Position numbers and translations under genes: made by a program | NCBI RefSeq assembly: GCF_001557535.2 | Contig: NZ_CP014308.1 | Coordinates: forward strand, 124,001-188,000 | DNA from: Burkholderia sp. PAMC 26561 | GTDB taxonomy: Bacteria; Pseudomonadota; Gammaproteobacteria; Burkholderiales; Burkholderiaceae | Direction of reading: 5' to 3' | Length of the DNA stretch: 64,000 nucleotides | Notes under the pieces: generated by a model | Databases searched by the model: none | Seen by the model: only the letters and a program-made list of their open reading frames with translations | Told to the model about the DNA's origin: nothing | Shown here: one piece after another, positions 35,498-44,494 of the stretch | Numbering within the stretch: the stretch's first letter is position 1 | Layout of the letters: each line of letters begins with the position of its first letter

Positions 35498-36097
35498 CTA
35501 CGTCTCACTTGCGCCATATACGAAAATGGACAGGAATTGGATTGGAGTTTTGATTAACCGCTCGGGTCCATGAGGAACGCTAGCTTCGAAAGTCATAGTA
35601 TCCCCGGGATGCAACACGTAGGTTTGCTGACCGTGGCGGTATTCGATGACGCCCTTAAGCATGTGTATGAATTCGATGCCCGGATGCTCGAAGACGGGGA
35701 AAGTTTCTGATTCGTCATCCATTGTTATTAGGAAAGGCTCAAAGTTTTTCCGCGGGCCTTGGTCGTACGCGAGCAAGTGATAGGTATGACCGCGTTTGGT
35801 GCCCTTACGGACCACTTCCATCCCTTCGCCTTTCTTAACAAGCTGTGCGCCACCTTCCGGTACATCGAATCTGCGAAAAAGCGTGGACATGGAAACACCG
35901 AGCGCATTTGCAATTCGACTAAGTACATCGAGACCCGTCGAGGTTTGAGCATTCTCGATTTTAGAGAGCATGCCGCGGCTGATGTTGGCTTGTTCGCAAA
36001 CTTGCGCGATGGTCAGCCCGTGGCGCTGGCGAAGTTCGCGAATCGTCGTGCCGAGATAGCGCTCTAGCGAGTTCTTGTTGTCTTCGCCGTTTGGCAT
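35498..36097 (-). CDS. XRE-family regulator with cupin domain (PuuR-like)
   Basis: A 199-residue regulator. The N-terminal helix-turn-helix reads IRELRQRHGLTIAQVCEQAN, then ISRGMLSKIENAQTSTGLDV. A C-terminal cupin (residues about 115-195) has GIEFIHMLKGVIEYRHGQQT and YVLHPGDTMTFEASVPHGPE, the two cupin motifs. This PuuR-like layout often controls amine and glutamine-synthetase-like gene clusters, which fits the glnT remnant directly upstream and divergent. Intact. Confidence 0.9.
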   Translation of the reverse strand: MPNGEDNKNSLERYLGTTIRELRQRHGLTIAQVCEQANISRGMLSKIENAQTSTGLDVLSRIANALGVSMSTLFRRFDVPEGGAQLVKKGEGMEVVRKGTKRGHTYHLLAYDQGPRKNFEPFLITMDDESETFPVFEHPGIEFIHMLKGVIEYRHGQQTYVLHPGDTMTFEASVPHGPERLIKTPIQFLSIFVYGASET

Positions 36098-36234
36098 TGC
36101 TGGACCTCGTAGAAAGCCAAGAGAGTAGCAGATCGTAGATACGAGTCTGCCCGATAAGTTTCATGGAATGAAGTTTTGTTGCATGTTAATAATTTTTTGC
36201 TCATACTTCGAACCTGCTTGCCTAAGATGATTTT

Positions 36235-36790
36235 AGCGAGAGCTGGACGCTCTTCACTGGCCTCGAGCCGGAGTTCTCGCTCCTCAAGCGCTCGGTGACC
36301 GGCACGCTTGAACCGTGTGACCCGAGCGATACGCTCGCCAAGCCTTGTTACGACTATAAGGGGTTGTCGCGCACCCGCGCCTTCCTCGAAACGCTGACCG
36401 AATCGATGCGCGCGGTCGGGATCGACGTCTATCAGATCGATCACGAGGACGGGAATGGCCAGTTCGAAATCAACTACACGTACACCGACTGCCTGACATC
36501 ATGCGATCACTTCGTGTTCTTCAAGATGGCGGCATCTGAGATCGCGAACGAGCTGGGTCTCATCTGTTCGTTCATGCCGAAGCCCTTCGCGAACCGTCCG
36601 GGTAACGGAATGCACATGCATATGTCGATAGGCGACGGAGAACGCAATCTGTTCGCCGACAAGAGCGACAAGCTTGGCATGGGCCTATCCACATTGGGTT
36701 ACCAGTTCACAGCGGGTTTGCTTGCGCATGCGCCCGCGCTCGCCGCGCTGTGCAACCCGACGGTCAACTCTTACAAGCGCCTTGTGGACC
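36235..36790 (+). pseudogene. glnT: glnT / GMAS-like glutamine synthetase, internal fragment
   Basis: About 185 residues from the middle of a type III glutamine synthetase or gamma-glutamylmethylamide synthetase: [60 protein letters not shown] and [19 protein letters not shown]. The N-terminal beta-grasp part is missing (junction at about 36235, beside the XRE promoter). After NSYKRLV, where relatives continue with the substrate loop, the sequence passes into the amidotransferase gene. Both ends are therefore deleted and no enzyme can be made. Confidence 0.88.
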
Positions 36791-37333
36791 ATGGATCTTT
36801 ACAAGGATATTGGTTCACCCGCACAAGTGGCCGCGCGATATGACTTCGCCGGCCTCAAGGGCACGCATCTGGTCGGCCATACGCGCATGGCGACGGAATC
36901 GGCCGTCACGCCGGATCGCGCCCATCCGTTTACGGCGGGTGACGACTTCTGCTTGGTGCACAACGGCTCGCTTTCCAACGCGCATGGCGTGCGGCGCAAG
37001 CTGGAACCACAAGGCATTCACTTCGATACCGACAACGATACCGAAGCCGCTTGTCGCTTTCTCGAATGGCGCCTGCGCGAGGGCGACACATTACCGGTTT
37101 CATTGCAGAAAGGCTTCGAGGAGCTCGACGGTTTCTATACATTTTTGATGGGCACCGCTAGCGAGCTCGCGCTGATCCGCGATCCGTTCGCGTGCAAGCC
37201 CGCGGTGGTTGCGGAAAACGACGACTACGTCGCGATCGCGTCTGAATTCCGGTCGCTCGCGCATTTGCCGGATATCAAGAACGCCAGGGTCTTCGAACCC
37301 GCACCCGAGGAGATGTACGTATGGAAAGCCTGA
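36791..37333 (+). pseudogene. glxB: GlxB-like class II glutamine amidotransferase, N-truncated
   Basis: About 180 residues of a class II amidotransferase: [60 protein letters not shown], and IRDPFACKPAVVAENDDYVA. The N-terminal part with the catalytic Cys is deleted by the fusion to glnT. An ATG at 36791 could start this remnant, but without the Cys it cannot release ammonia from glutamine. The stop overlaps the start of glxC (37321-37333). Confidence 0.85.
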
Positions 37334-38009
37334 GTTTCGACCTGGGGCGCTCGACAGTACGGGAATTGAACCAGTTTCTGCATCAGCCGGCGAACGAGCT
37401 GGCCGGGCAGGTCGTCTCCGTGCTTGCCCCGAATGGCGCGCACAACCTCGCGGTGGGCGTCGATGCGCCCGTCAAGGTAACCATTGCCGGACATGCCGGT
37501 TATTACGCGGGCGGCATGAACCAGCATGCCACCATTGAAATCGATGGAAGCGCGGGCACCGGCGTCGCTGAAAACATGATGAGCGGCCGCGTGCATGTGA
37601 AGGGGTTTGCGTCGAACGGGGCGGGCGCGTCGGCGCATGGGGGCTGCTCGTGATCGATGGCGACGCGGGGCTGCGCTGTGGAATCTCACTGAAAGGTGGC
37701 GACATCGTGGTCGGCGGCTCGGTAGGCAGTTTCTCGGCGTTCATGGCGCAGGCGGGCCGCATGGTGATCTGCGGCGATGCAGGCGACGCGTTAGGCGACT
37801 CGCTGTATGAAGCGGTTCTCTATGTGCGAGGTCACGTGAAATCCCTCGGCGCGGACGCCCAGTACGAACCAATGACAACTCCCGATCTTGAGGCGGTGCG
37901 CGAACTTCTCGATGCGGCCGGCATGGACCATGATCCGGCGTCGTTCAAACGGATCGCGTCGGCCCGCACGCTCTACCACTGGAACGCCGAAGCGAACCAG
38001 GAATATTGA
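37321..38009 (+). pseudogene. glxC: GlxC-like GXGXG-domain subunit, frameshifted
   Basis: The gene starts at 37321 (MESLSFDLGRSTVRELNQFL) inside the end of glxB. It continues with NGAHNLAVGVDAPVKVTIAG and GSAGTGVAENMMSGRVHVKG, the repeated G-x-x-G turns of the glutamate-synthase C-terminal beta helix. At 37639-37643 a run of five G gives SAHGGCS-stop. Six G would read SAHGGLLVIDGDAGLRCGIS and join the second open frame (37650-38009). The protein would be about 229 residues if restored. A true deletion or a sequencing/assembly slip are both possible. Confidence 0.85.
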
Positions 38010-38034
38010 ACACACGCTCTCTGAGAAGGTCTCC

Positions 38035-39396
38035 ATGGAAGCAAAATCGGTTCATTTCGCCCGCTTGCAGCAGGAAGAGTCGCAAGGCTACGACCGCAAG
38101 GCGATCGACTACATCCACTCGGCCGCGCAACGCGGGCTGTATGAAATTCGCGGTTTGGGCGCGAAGCGCCGCGTACCGCATTTCGACGACCTGCTTTTTC
38201 TGGGAGCATCGTTGTCGCGCTATCCGCTCGAAGGGTACCGCGAGAAATGCACGACGCGGACCGTGCTCGGTACTCGGTTCGCAACGAAACCGGTCGTGCT
38301 CGACATTCCCATCACGATTGCGGGCATGAGCTTCGGCGCGCTGTCGGCGAACGTCAAGGAGGCGCTCGGCCGGGCCGCCACAGCGATGGGCACCTCGACC
38401 ACTACGGGCGACGGCGGCATGACACAGGAAGAGCGGCGTTCGTCGAAGACGCTGGTCTATCAGTGCCTGCCATCGCGTTATGGCTTCAATCCGGACGATG
38501 TGCGCCGTGCCGACGCCATCGAAATAGTGATCGGCCAGGGTGCAAAGCCGGGCGGCGGCGGCATGCTGCTCGGCCAGAAGATCAATCCGCGCGTGGCGTC
38601 AATGCGCACGCTGCCGGCAGGCGTCGACCAGCGTTCGGCGAGTCGCCATCCGGATTGGACCGGCCCCGACGACCTGGCGATCAAGATCCAGGAACTCAGA
38701 GAAATCACCGATTGGGAAAAGCCGATTTACGTGAAGGTCGGCGCGACGCGCGTGTTCAACGACGTCAAGCTTGCGATACACGCGGGCGCCGATGTCGTCG
38801 TGGTTGACGGAATGCAGGGCGGCACGGCGGCGACGCAAACCTGCTTTATCGAAAACGTGGGGATTCCGACGCTCGCGGCGGTGCGTCAGGCGGTGGACGC
38901 GCTCGAAGAACTCAACATGAAAGGCCAAGTGCAGTTGATCGTGTCGGGAGGCATCCGGACGGGCGCCGATGTCGCCAAAGCAATCGCGATGGGTGCGGAT
39001 GCGGTGGCGATCGGGCAGGGCATGCTGATGGCGCTGGGCTGTAACAGCGACACCTATTTCCAGGACGGCGCGCTTCATTCGGCGGCGGCAGACTACGCCG
39101 CCCTGAACACGTCGCCGGGATTTTGCCATCACTGTCATACGGGCAAGTGCCCAGTCGGCGTGACCACACAAGACGCGTCGCTGGAGCAACGCCTGCAGCC
39201 GGACGAAGGGTCGCGCCGCGCACGTAATTACCTGAAGACGCTGAACATGGAACTCGCCACGATAGCCCGCGCCTGCGGCAAGCAAAACGTCCATCACCTC
39301 GAACCCGAAGATCTTGTCGCGTTGACTGTCGAGGCTGCGGCCATGGCGCGTATTCCGCTCGCGGGCACATCGTGGATACCGGGCTGGAAAGAGTAA
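38035..39396 (+). CDS. glxD: FMN-binding glutamate-synthase-like subunit (GlxD/MgsC-like)
   Basis: A 453-residue protein of the glutamate synthase FMN-domain family: IPITIAGMSFGALSANVKEA, TSTTTGDGGMTQEERRSSKT, QGAKPGGGGMLLGQKINPRV, and the FMN-phosphate region VQLIVSGGIRTGADVAKAIA. The C-terminal cysteines in CHHCHTGKCPVGVTTQ are the iron-sulphur ligands. In N-methylglutamate synthase or GlxBCD the three proteins work as separate subunits of one enzyme. Here it is intact, but its partners GlxB and GlxC are broken. ATG at 38035 preceded by GAGAAGG. Confidence 0.92.
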   Translation: MEAKSVHFARLQQEESQGYDRKAIDYIHSAAQRGLYEIRGLGAKRRVPHFDDLLFLGASLSRYPLEGYREKCTTRTVLGTRFATKPVVLDIPITIAGMSFGALSANVKEALGRAATAMGTSTTTGDGGMTQEERRSSKTLVYQCLPSRYGFNPDDVRRADAIEIVIGQGAKPGGGGMLLGQKINPRVASMRTLPAGVDQRSASRHPDWTGPDDLAIKIQELREITDWEKPIYVKVGATRVFNDVKLAIHAGADVVVVDGMQGGTAATQTCFIENVGIPTLAAVRQAVDALEELNMKGQVQLIVSGGIRTGADVAKAIAMGADAVAIGQGMLMALGCNSDTYFQDGALHSAAADYAALNTSPGFCHHCHTGKCPVGVTTQDASLEQRLQPDEGSRRARNYLKTLNMELATIARACGKQNVHHLEPEDLVALTVEAAAMARIPLAGTSWIPGWKE

Positions 39397-39478
39397 GTCG
39401 AGTTGTCTCAGGAGATCTTACGGTTCTGCAAAGTTGAACGCCTTCCAATTTGATCCACCCATTCATCTGAGGCCCACC

Positions 39479-40915
39479 ATGAGCAATCCGCAAAGCAGCA
39501 CGCCCGCAGTGCCGGCATCTTCCGACGGCTTGCGTCCCGGCACATTGGGCTTTACCGAGGTTATCGGTCAATCCATCGCGAACCTGTCTCCGACCTTTAC
39601 GCCGTCGATCAACGTGACCGCGATTGCAGCACTGGCGGGTGCGGGCACCTGGTTGATCTACGGCCTGTCAACCATCGGGCTGTTGCTGGTCAGCATGAGC
39701 ATCATTGCGCTGTCAAGCCGGATCGCGACGGCGGGGTCGTTCTTCATTTACATCGCTCGCGCGCTCGGGCCGATGGCGGGCGGTATTGCGGGGTGGGGGC
39801 TGATTGCAGCCTACGTGGGAACCGCGATGGGGGTCGGCGCTGCCGGCGTGGTGTTCGTGCAGAATGCATTCGTGGCATGGGGCATCAATGTCCCATCGTG
39901 GGCGATTTACACGGTCTTCGTGGGCTTGGCCTGGTTCTTCTCCGCACGCGATGTAAAGCTTTCCTCGCGGTTATCGCTCGGGATCGAAGCGGCTTCCGTG
40001 GTGATCGTGGGCGGTGTGCTGATCTACGTGCTGGCGTTGCATCCGGAACATATCGTCGATCCCACGCAGCTGAAGCTGCAAGGGGTAAGCGGCAAAGGCA
40101 TGGCGCAGGGAATGGTGCTGGGCATCTTCTCTTACGTCGGGTTTGAAAGCGCGGCCTCTCTTGGCCAGGAGACGAAGAACCCGTTGCGCGTCATTCCGCG
40201 CGCTGTCGTCTGGAGCCTGATATTGTCGGGGCTCTTCTTTATGTTCGTGGCGTATTCAATGACGATTGCCTATCATGATGACGCGACCAAACTTGGCGGT
40301 GATTCGGCCGTGCTCAACACTTTGCTCACGAGCGTCGGTGCGTCGTCACTGGGCCCGGTGTTTTATCTGATCGCTTCGGTCAGCGCGTTTTCGTGCGTGC
40401 TTGCGTGCATCAACTCATCGAGCCGATTGTTGTATTCGATGGGACGTTACCAGTTCGTGCACCGTTCCATGGGCATGGTTCACCGGACGCACCGGACGCC
40501 TTACTTAGCTGTCGCGTTCTCGTCGGTCCTGACCTTGGTCGTCTGCATTGCGATGCTCGGCACTGGCCCACTCAATACTTTCGGCTATACCAGTACGTTC
40601 GCTACCTTTGGTTTTCTTGTGACGTATTTTCTCGTCGCAGTGTCAGCGCCGATCTATCTGAAGAAGCAGGGCGAACTGAAGTCGATCAATGTCGTGTGGG
40701 GCGTGCTCGGCGCGCTTGCAATGGTCGGTGCAGTGATCGGCAGCGTGTACCCGGTGCCCGATTATCCCTACAACATTTTGCCTTATCTATTCGTTGCTTA
40801 TATGCTTGTCGGCGCTGTCTGGCTGATGGCACTCAAGAAGCGCTCACCCCAGGTGCTGCAGAAGATCGAGCACGATCTGGAAGTTAGCGACGTGATGACT
40901 CACGGCAAAAAATAG
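39479..40915 (+). CDS. APC-family amino acid/amine permease
   Basis: A 478-residue inner-membrane transporter with 12 predicted helices, starting with LRPGTLGFTEVIGQSIANLS (the unwound first helix of APC transporters). Later GIFSYVGFESAASLGQETKN (helix 6, G-F-E-S-x-A) and SAFSCVLACINSSSRLLYSM (helix 8) are visible. It likely imports the amine or amino acid used by the glnT/glx enzymes. ATG at 39479 with GAGG 8 bases upstream; the frame upstream to 39434 is not supported. It lies 82 bases after glxD on the same strand. Confidence 0.92.
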   Translation: MSNPQSSTPAVPASSDGLRPGTLGFTEVIGQSIANLSPTFTPSINVTAIAALAGAGTWLIYGLSTIGLLLVSMSIIALSSRIATAGSFFIYIARALGPMAGGIAGWGLIAAYVGTAMGVGAAGVVFVQNAFVAWGINVPSWAIYTVFVGLAWFFSARDVKLSSRLSLGIEAASVVIVGGVLIYVLALHPEHIVDPTQLKLQGVSGKGMAQGMVLGIFSYVGFESAASLGQETKNPLRVIPRAVVWSLILSGLFFMFVAYSMTIAYHDDATKLGGDSAVLNTLLTSVGASSLGPVFYLIASVSAFSCVLACINSSSRLLYSMGRYQFVHRSMGMVHRTHRTPYLAVAFSSVLTLVVCIAMLGTGPLNTFGYTSTFATFGFLVTYFLVAVSAPIYLKKQGELKSINVVWGVLGALAMVGAVIGSVYPVPDYPYNILPYLFVAYMLVGAVWLMALKKRSPQVLQKIEHDLEVSDVMTHGKK

Positions 40916-41011
40916 ATGAACGAACTTTTTTTCCTGGATAGCTCACCTGCATTGTTCGCGAGCAAGGTGCCGACGTTCTCGGTGACCGATCCGCTAATCG
41001 AGGCGGAATGA
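40916..41011 (+). CDS. possible 31-aa ORF coupled to phosphatase-kinase gene
   Basis: A 31-codon frame starts directly at the permease stop (TAG-ATG) and ends in an ATGA overlap with the next gene (41008-41011). The product reads MNELFFLDSSPALFASKVPT and ends DPLIEAE. It may be a leader peptide that couples translation, or the relic tail of a lost gene. There is no ribosome binding site beyond the permease end. Weakly supported. Confidence 0.3.
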   Translation: MNELFFLDSSPALFASKVPTFSVTDPLIEAE

Positions 41012-42732
41012 GCATCCAAGAATACGACATCCGGGTTCAGCCTGAGCGCGGCGAGTGCGCCGCGCTCGAGATCGGTTGCGTTTCTTCCACGGCCCGCAGC
41101 GCCAAAGCGGATCACATCAACGCAGACTATGTTGGCGTAATGTCTGGTGACCTAGCCGCCCGGGCTGCGCGCGGCATCACGATTGCGTTGGCCGATGGCA
41201 TTAGCGGCAGCAAGGGCGGCCGGGTCGCGTCCGAACTCGCCGTGCGAACATTCATTGATGCTTACTACGGGCTGCCGCACACGTTACAGCCGGACGTGGC
41301 AGCAGGGCGTGCGCTTGAAGCAATACACGGTTGGCTGCATCATATCGGGCGTGTCGATCCCGAATTGAACCAGATGGCCGCTTGCTTCGCGGCGCTGATC
41401 GTGCGCCGAGCGACCGCTTATCTCGTCGCGGCGGGCGATGTACGGCTCTATCTGCTCCGAGATAGGCAACTCACCCAGCTAGGCGACGACGATGTGGTGC
41501 CGGTCGCCTTCGGCGCTTACGTGGCGCATGCGGTCGGCATGCATCCAGCGCTGGTAACGCGAATCGAGGCCATGGAGTTGCGAAAAGCGGACCGTCTGTT
41601 GCTGTGTTCCGACGGGCTGTATCGGCGCGTTCCGGTGCGTGAGTTGCAGGCGGTGCTGGCGGCAGGAGGCGCTGCTCTTGACACCGCGCGTCGGCTTAAT
41701 GCGCTGGCGGTCGCCCGCGGCACGAAGGACGATGTGACCAGCGCAGTGATCGATGTCGGCAGTCTGCCTTTGCTCGATTTAGGCTACCTGGAGCGAGTGG
41801 TCGGCGCTTTACCCATTTTGGCTGTTCCAGATGCAGGAGATGTCGTCGACGGATACCTGCTGAAGAGCGTCCTGAACGACGGCTTTTATTCGCGGATTTT
41901 TACCGGCTACGATCTGGTTGATCCAGACACCGCGCTTGCATTGAAGTTTCCCAAGCCCCGTGTCGAGCAGGACGACAATGTACGCCAGTCGATCGTGCGC
42001 GAGCGCTGGCTGGCCGGCAAGATTGGCGATGAAGGTGTCCTCGCGCCGATACCCGTCGATCCCGCCCGGCAGACCCGGCTCTACGTAGTCATGCCGCTCG
42101 GCAAGGGTGTCACTCTCGAAAAACTGTTGGCAACACCGCCGCCTATTGCCCTGAACCGTGCGCTCGCGATCGCGCGAAATTTGGGCCGTTCAATCCACGC
42201 GCTGAATCGCCGCGAGATCTTTCATCGTGATATCAAGCCCGAGAACGTGCTTATCATCAAGGGCGATGCGACGCGCCTGCTCGATCTGGGATTCGGACAT
42301 ATGCCGGGCATGGGTGTACCTGAACCCGACGCTGCACCCGGGTCGCCTGCCTATATGGCGCCGGAGTTGATGAGAGGCGCAAAAGGGGATGCACGATCCG
42401 AAGTTTTCGCGTTCGGTGTAACGCTTTACCGCCTGTTCAGCGGCGGCCAGCTGCCCTATGGTTTCAATGGTCGCGTGCCGCTTTACCAGTACAGACCCGA
42501 CGCGCCGGAATGGCTCGATCTGATCCTTGAAAAAACGATGCAGCCTGACCCTTCTCGCCGATATCAAGACGTGCTTGAAGTCTGCGCCGATCTCGAACGG
42601 TTTTCTAACGGGCGTGACACCTTGACGCCTGTTCGTCGCAAGTCCTTGCTCGAGAGAAATCCGGTGCTGTTCTGGCAGTTACTTGCGCTGCTATTGCTCG
42701 CGTTGGCAATGGGGTCGTTGATGCGACATTGA
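41008..42732 (+). CDS. bifunctional PP2C phosphatase / Ser-Thr kinase, membrane-anchored
   Basis: A 574-residue fusion. Residues about 20-255 are a PP2C phosphatase (GITIALADGISGSKGGRVAS; LVAAGDVRLYLLRD; DRLLLCSDGLYRRVPVRELQ; ARGTKDDVTSAVIDVG), with the metal-binding aspartates visible. Residues about 275-535 are a protein kinase: FPKP with the VAIK-like ALKFPKP lysine, catalytic loop HRDIKPENVL at about 406, DLGFG in place of DFG at about 424, and SPAYMAPELM. One C-terminal membrane helix (LLALLLLALAMGSL) anchors it. In related bacteria such fusions lie beside nitrate transport and assimilation genes; none is seen here. Confidence 0.93.
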   Translation: MSIQEYDIRVQPERGECAALEIGCVSSTARSAKADHINADYVGVMSGDLAARAARGITIALADGISGSKGGRVASELAVRTFIDAYYGLPHTLQPDVAAGRALEAIHGWLHHIGRVDPELNQMAACFAALIVRRATAYLVAAGDVRLYLLRDRQLTQLGDDDVVPVAFGAYVAHAVGMHPALVTRIEAMELRKADRLLLCSDGLYRRVPVRELQAVLAAGGAALDTARRLNALAVARGTKDDVTSAVIDVGSLPLLDLGYLERVVGALPILAVPDAGDVVDGYLLKSVLNDGFYSRIFTGYDLVDPDTALALKFPKPRVEQDDNVRQSIVRERWLAGKIGDEGVLAPIPVDPARQTRLYVVMPLGKGVTLEKLLATPPPIALNRALAIARNLGRSIHALNRREIFHRDIKPENVLIIKGDATRLLDLGFGHMPGMGVPEPDAAPGSPAYMAPELMRGAKGDARSEVFAFGVTLYRLFSGGQLPYGFNGRVPLYQYRPDAPEWLDLILEKTMQPDPSRRYQDVLEVCADLERFSNGRDTLTPVRRKSLLERNPVLFWQLLALLLLALAMGSLMRH

Positions 42733-43164
42733 ACACCATGATTTGGAACCAATGCTATGGACATCAATGCTGAAATCGCAAGAGCGGAAGCCAAGTGATT
42801 TGGAACATCGATGAGAGGTCTAAAGGCAAGAAGTATTGTCGACAAACCCTGTTTGGGACGAGAGGATGCCGCTTGGGCACAAACATCGAAGTTTCAAGTA
42901 ATGACATTGCGGAGCTGACGCCGGGCGCTGAGAAAACCTAGAGCCGATATTATAAGCGGCTAGACCCTGTGATGTATGGAAGAGGGCGCTTTCGGCAATA
43001 GCCGAAAAGTGTCCAATTTTGCAGGTCAGTCCAGCCTGCGCCTTTTTCAGCCATTGACGGCAAGCATGTAAAAGAAGCGCAGGCCCTGCACAGTCAGGCG
43101 TACTTGATCGAGCCCGCCTCATGAAGTGAATCAGCAGGCCCTTGATGCTGATGGCTGTCCAGTT
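42733..43164. other. gene-free stretch after kinase gene
   Basis: About 430 bases with no credible gene on either strand. It is the meeting point of the convergent kinase gene and the broken ABC permease. No clear terminator hairpin was seen. Confidence 0.4.
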
Positions 43165-44288
43165 TTAATCGCGAAGATCCGCGATATACCGAAGTCGAAT
43201 TTGGTCAGCAATAACGGCTGCGATAAGGATTGCTCCAATTACGACGGTCTGCAAGTAGGAATCGATACGTCCGAGGTTCATGCCGTTTTGTACCAAGTTG
43301 ATAAAAATGGCGCCTAAGATCACGTTCTCAACCTTTCCGATCCCCCTCTTAAACTCACGCCAGCAATAACGCATGCAGCGATGGACTCCAGGGGCATCGT
43401 GGTGCCAATGTTAGCTTCTCCCGAATCCAAGCGTGCGGTGAGCAGGACCCCAGCGACCCCCGAAAGTCCAGCAGACAGCACAAAAACAAGGAATTGCGAT
43501 TGGCGTGTATTGATGCCAGATAGTAGCGCAGCCCTCTCGTTGCCGCCAACCGCGTAGAACGCGCGTCCGACCCGCGTCCAGTTTATAAGTAGATAGGAAG
43601 CGCCAATGAGCAGAATTGTGATCCAAATCGGGAAGGGAATACCAAGGAACGAACCGAAGCCGACGACCGAGCCAAATTTGGGTGGCATCCCATAGATTGG
43701 CGTACCACCGGTTAGAAAAAGTGCAATCCCAAAACCCATTGAAGATACGCCAAGCGTCATGATAAACGGCGACACGCCAAAGAACGCGACGCCGAAACCG
43801 TTGACGACTCCGACGAGGACACCGGAAAGGAAACCCGCCAGGCAGCCAACCATGATGACTAATGGGATCATGTTAGGCCATACGGTCGCCAAGAACGACA
43901 TCGTCAATGCTGAAACTACCGACGTTAGGGCAAGGATTGTTCCAACGGAGAGATCGAACCCACCGGCGAGAAGGACCATCATCTGACCAAGGGAGACAAT
44001 AATAAGGAATGCAGATTGGCGGATTACGTTAGTAAGATTCTCAAGCGTGAGGAAGTTCGCGGACATTGAAGTAAAAATTGCTACCGCAACCACTAGCAGG
44101 ATTGGAAGCACGCCAAGCTTAACAAATATTCGCTTGAGTTTTTGCGAAAGCACGTCGGTGCGCTGCTTATCAAGAATGACGAAGTCCACACCAATATTGA
44201 GCTGCCGCTGAGCAGCATCGAAGTCAACACTTCGAACATACCAAAGAGCCGTGATACCGAGGGCGGATTCAAACAATTGATTCGTCAT
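43165..44288 (-). pseudogene. ribose-type ABC permease, frameshifted and fused to ISL3 start
   Basis: From about residue 45 the frame is an RbsC-type sugar ABC permease: VVAVAIFTSMSANFLTLENL, LAGGFDLSVGTILALTSVVS, VGRAFYAVGGNERAALLSGI and TTMPLESIAACVIAGVSLRG. At 43342-43346 a run of five C (G on the gene strand) shifts the frame to SERLRT-stop; six would continue GGIGKVENVILGAIFINLVQ in the frame that ends at 43165. The first about 36 residues (MTNQLFESALGITALWYVRS...) are not a permease start; they match the N-terminus of ISL3-family transposases, joined in frame. No ATPase or binding-protein gene is nearby. Confidence 0.85.
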
Positions 44289-44306
44289 AGCTGGTTGGTT
44301 TTACAA

Positions 44307-44337
44307 GGGTGATTCTCGCATTCTGCCGCAATCACCC
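44307..44337. repeat. hairpin upstream of ISL3-permease fusion
   Basis: GGGTGATT (44307-44314) and AATCACCC (44330-44337) are perfect inverted arms about 20 bases upstream of the fused start codon. The position fits the terminal inverted repeat region or promoter of an ISL3-type element, but the repeat itself was not verified. Confidence 0.4.
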
Positions 44338-44494
44338 ATGACCCATCTTACTGGGTGGGGCGCGCCTCAAGGGCTCGCTACGCCGGGCTCACGCCCGCCC
44401 TTGACCCGCCAAACCCACTATATGAACGGCCTCCTTTGCGCTTGGATTTCGTGTGCTTTGACGGACAGGATAGGCTGCGCCTCTATATTCGTAC

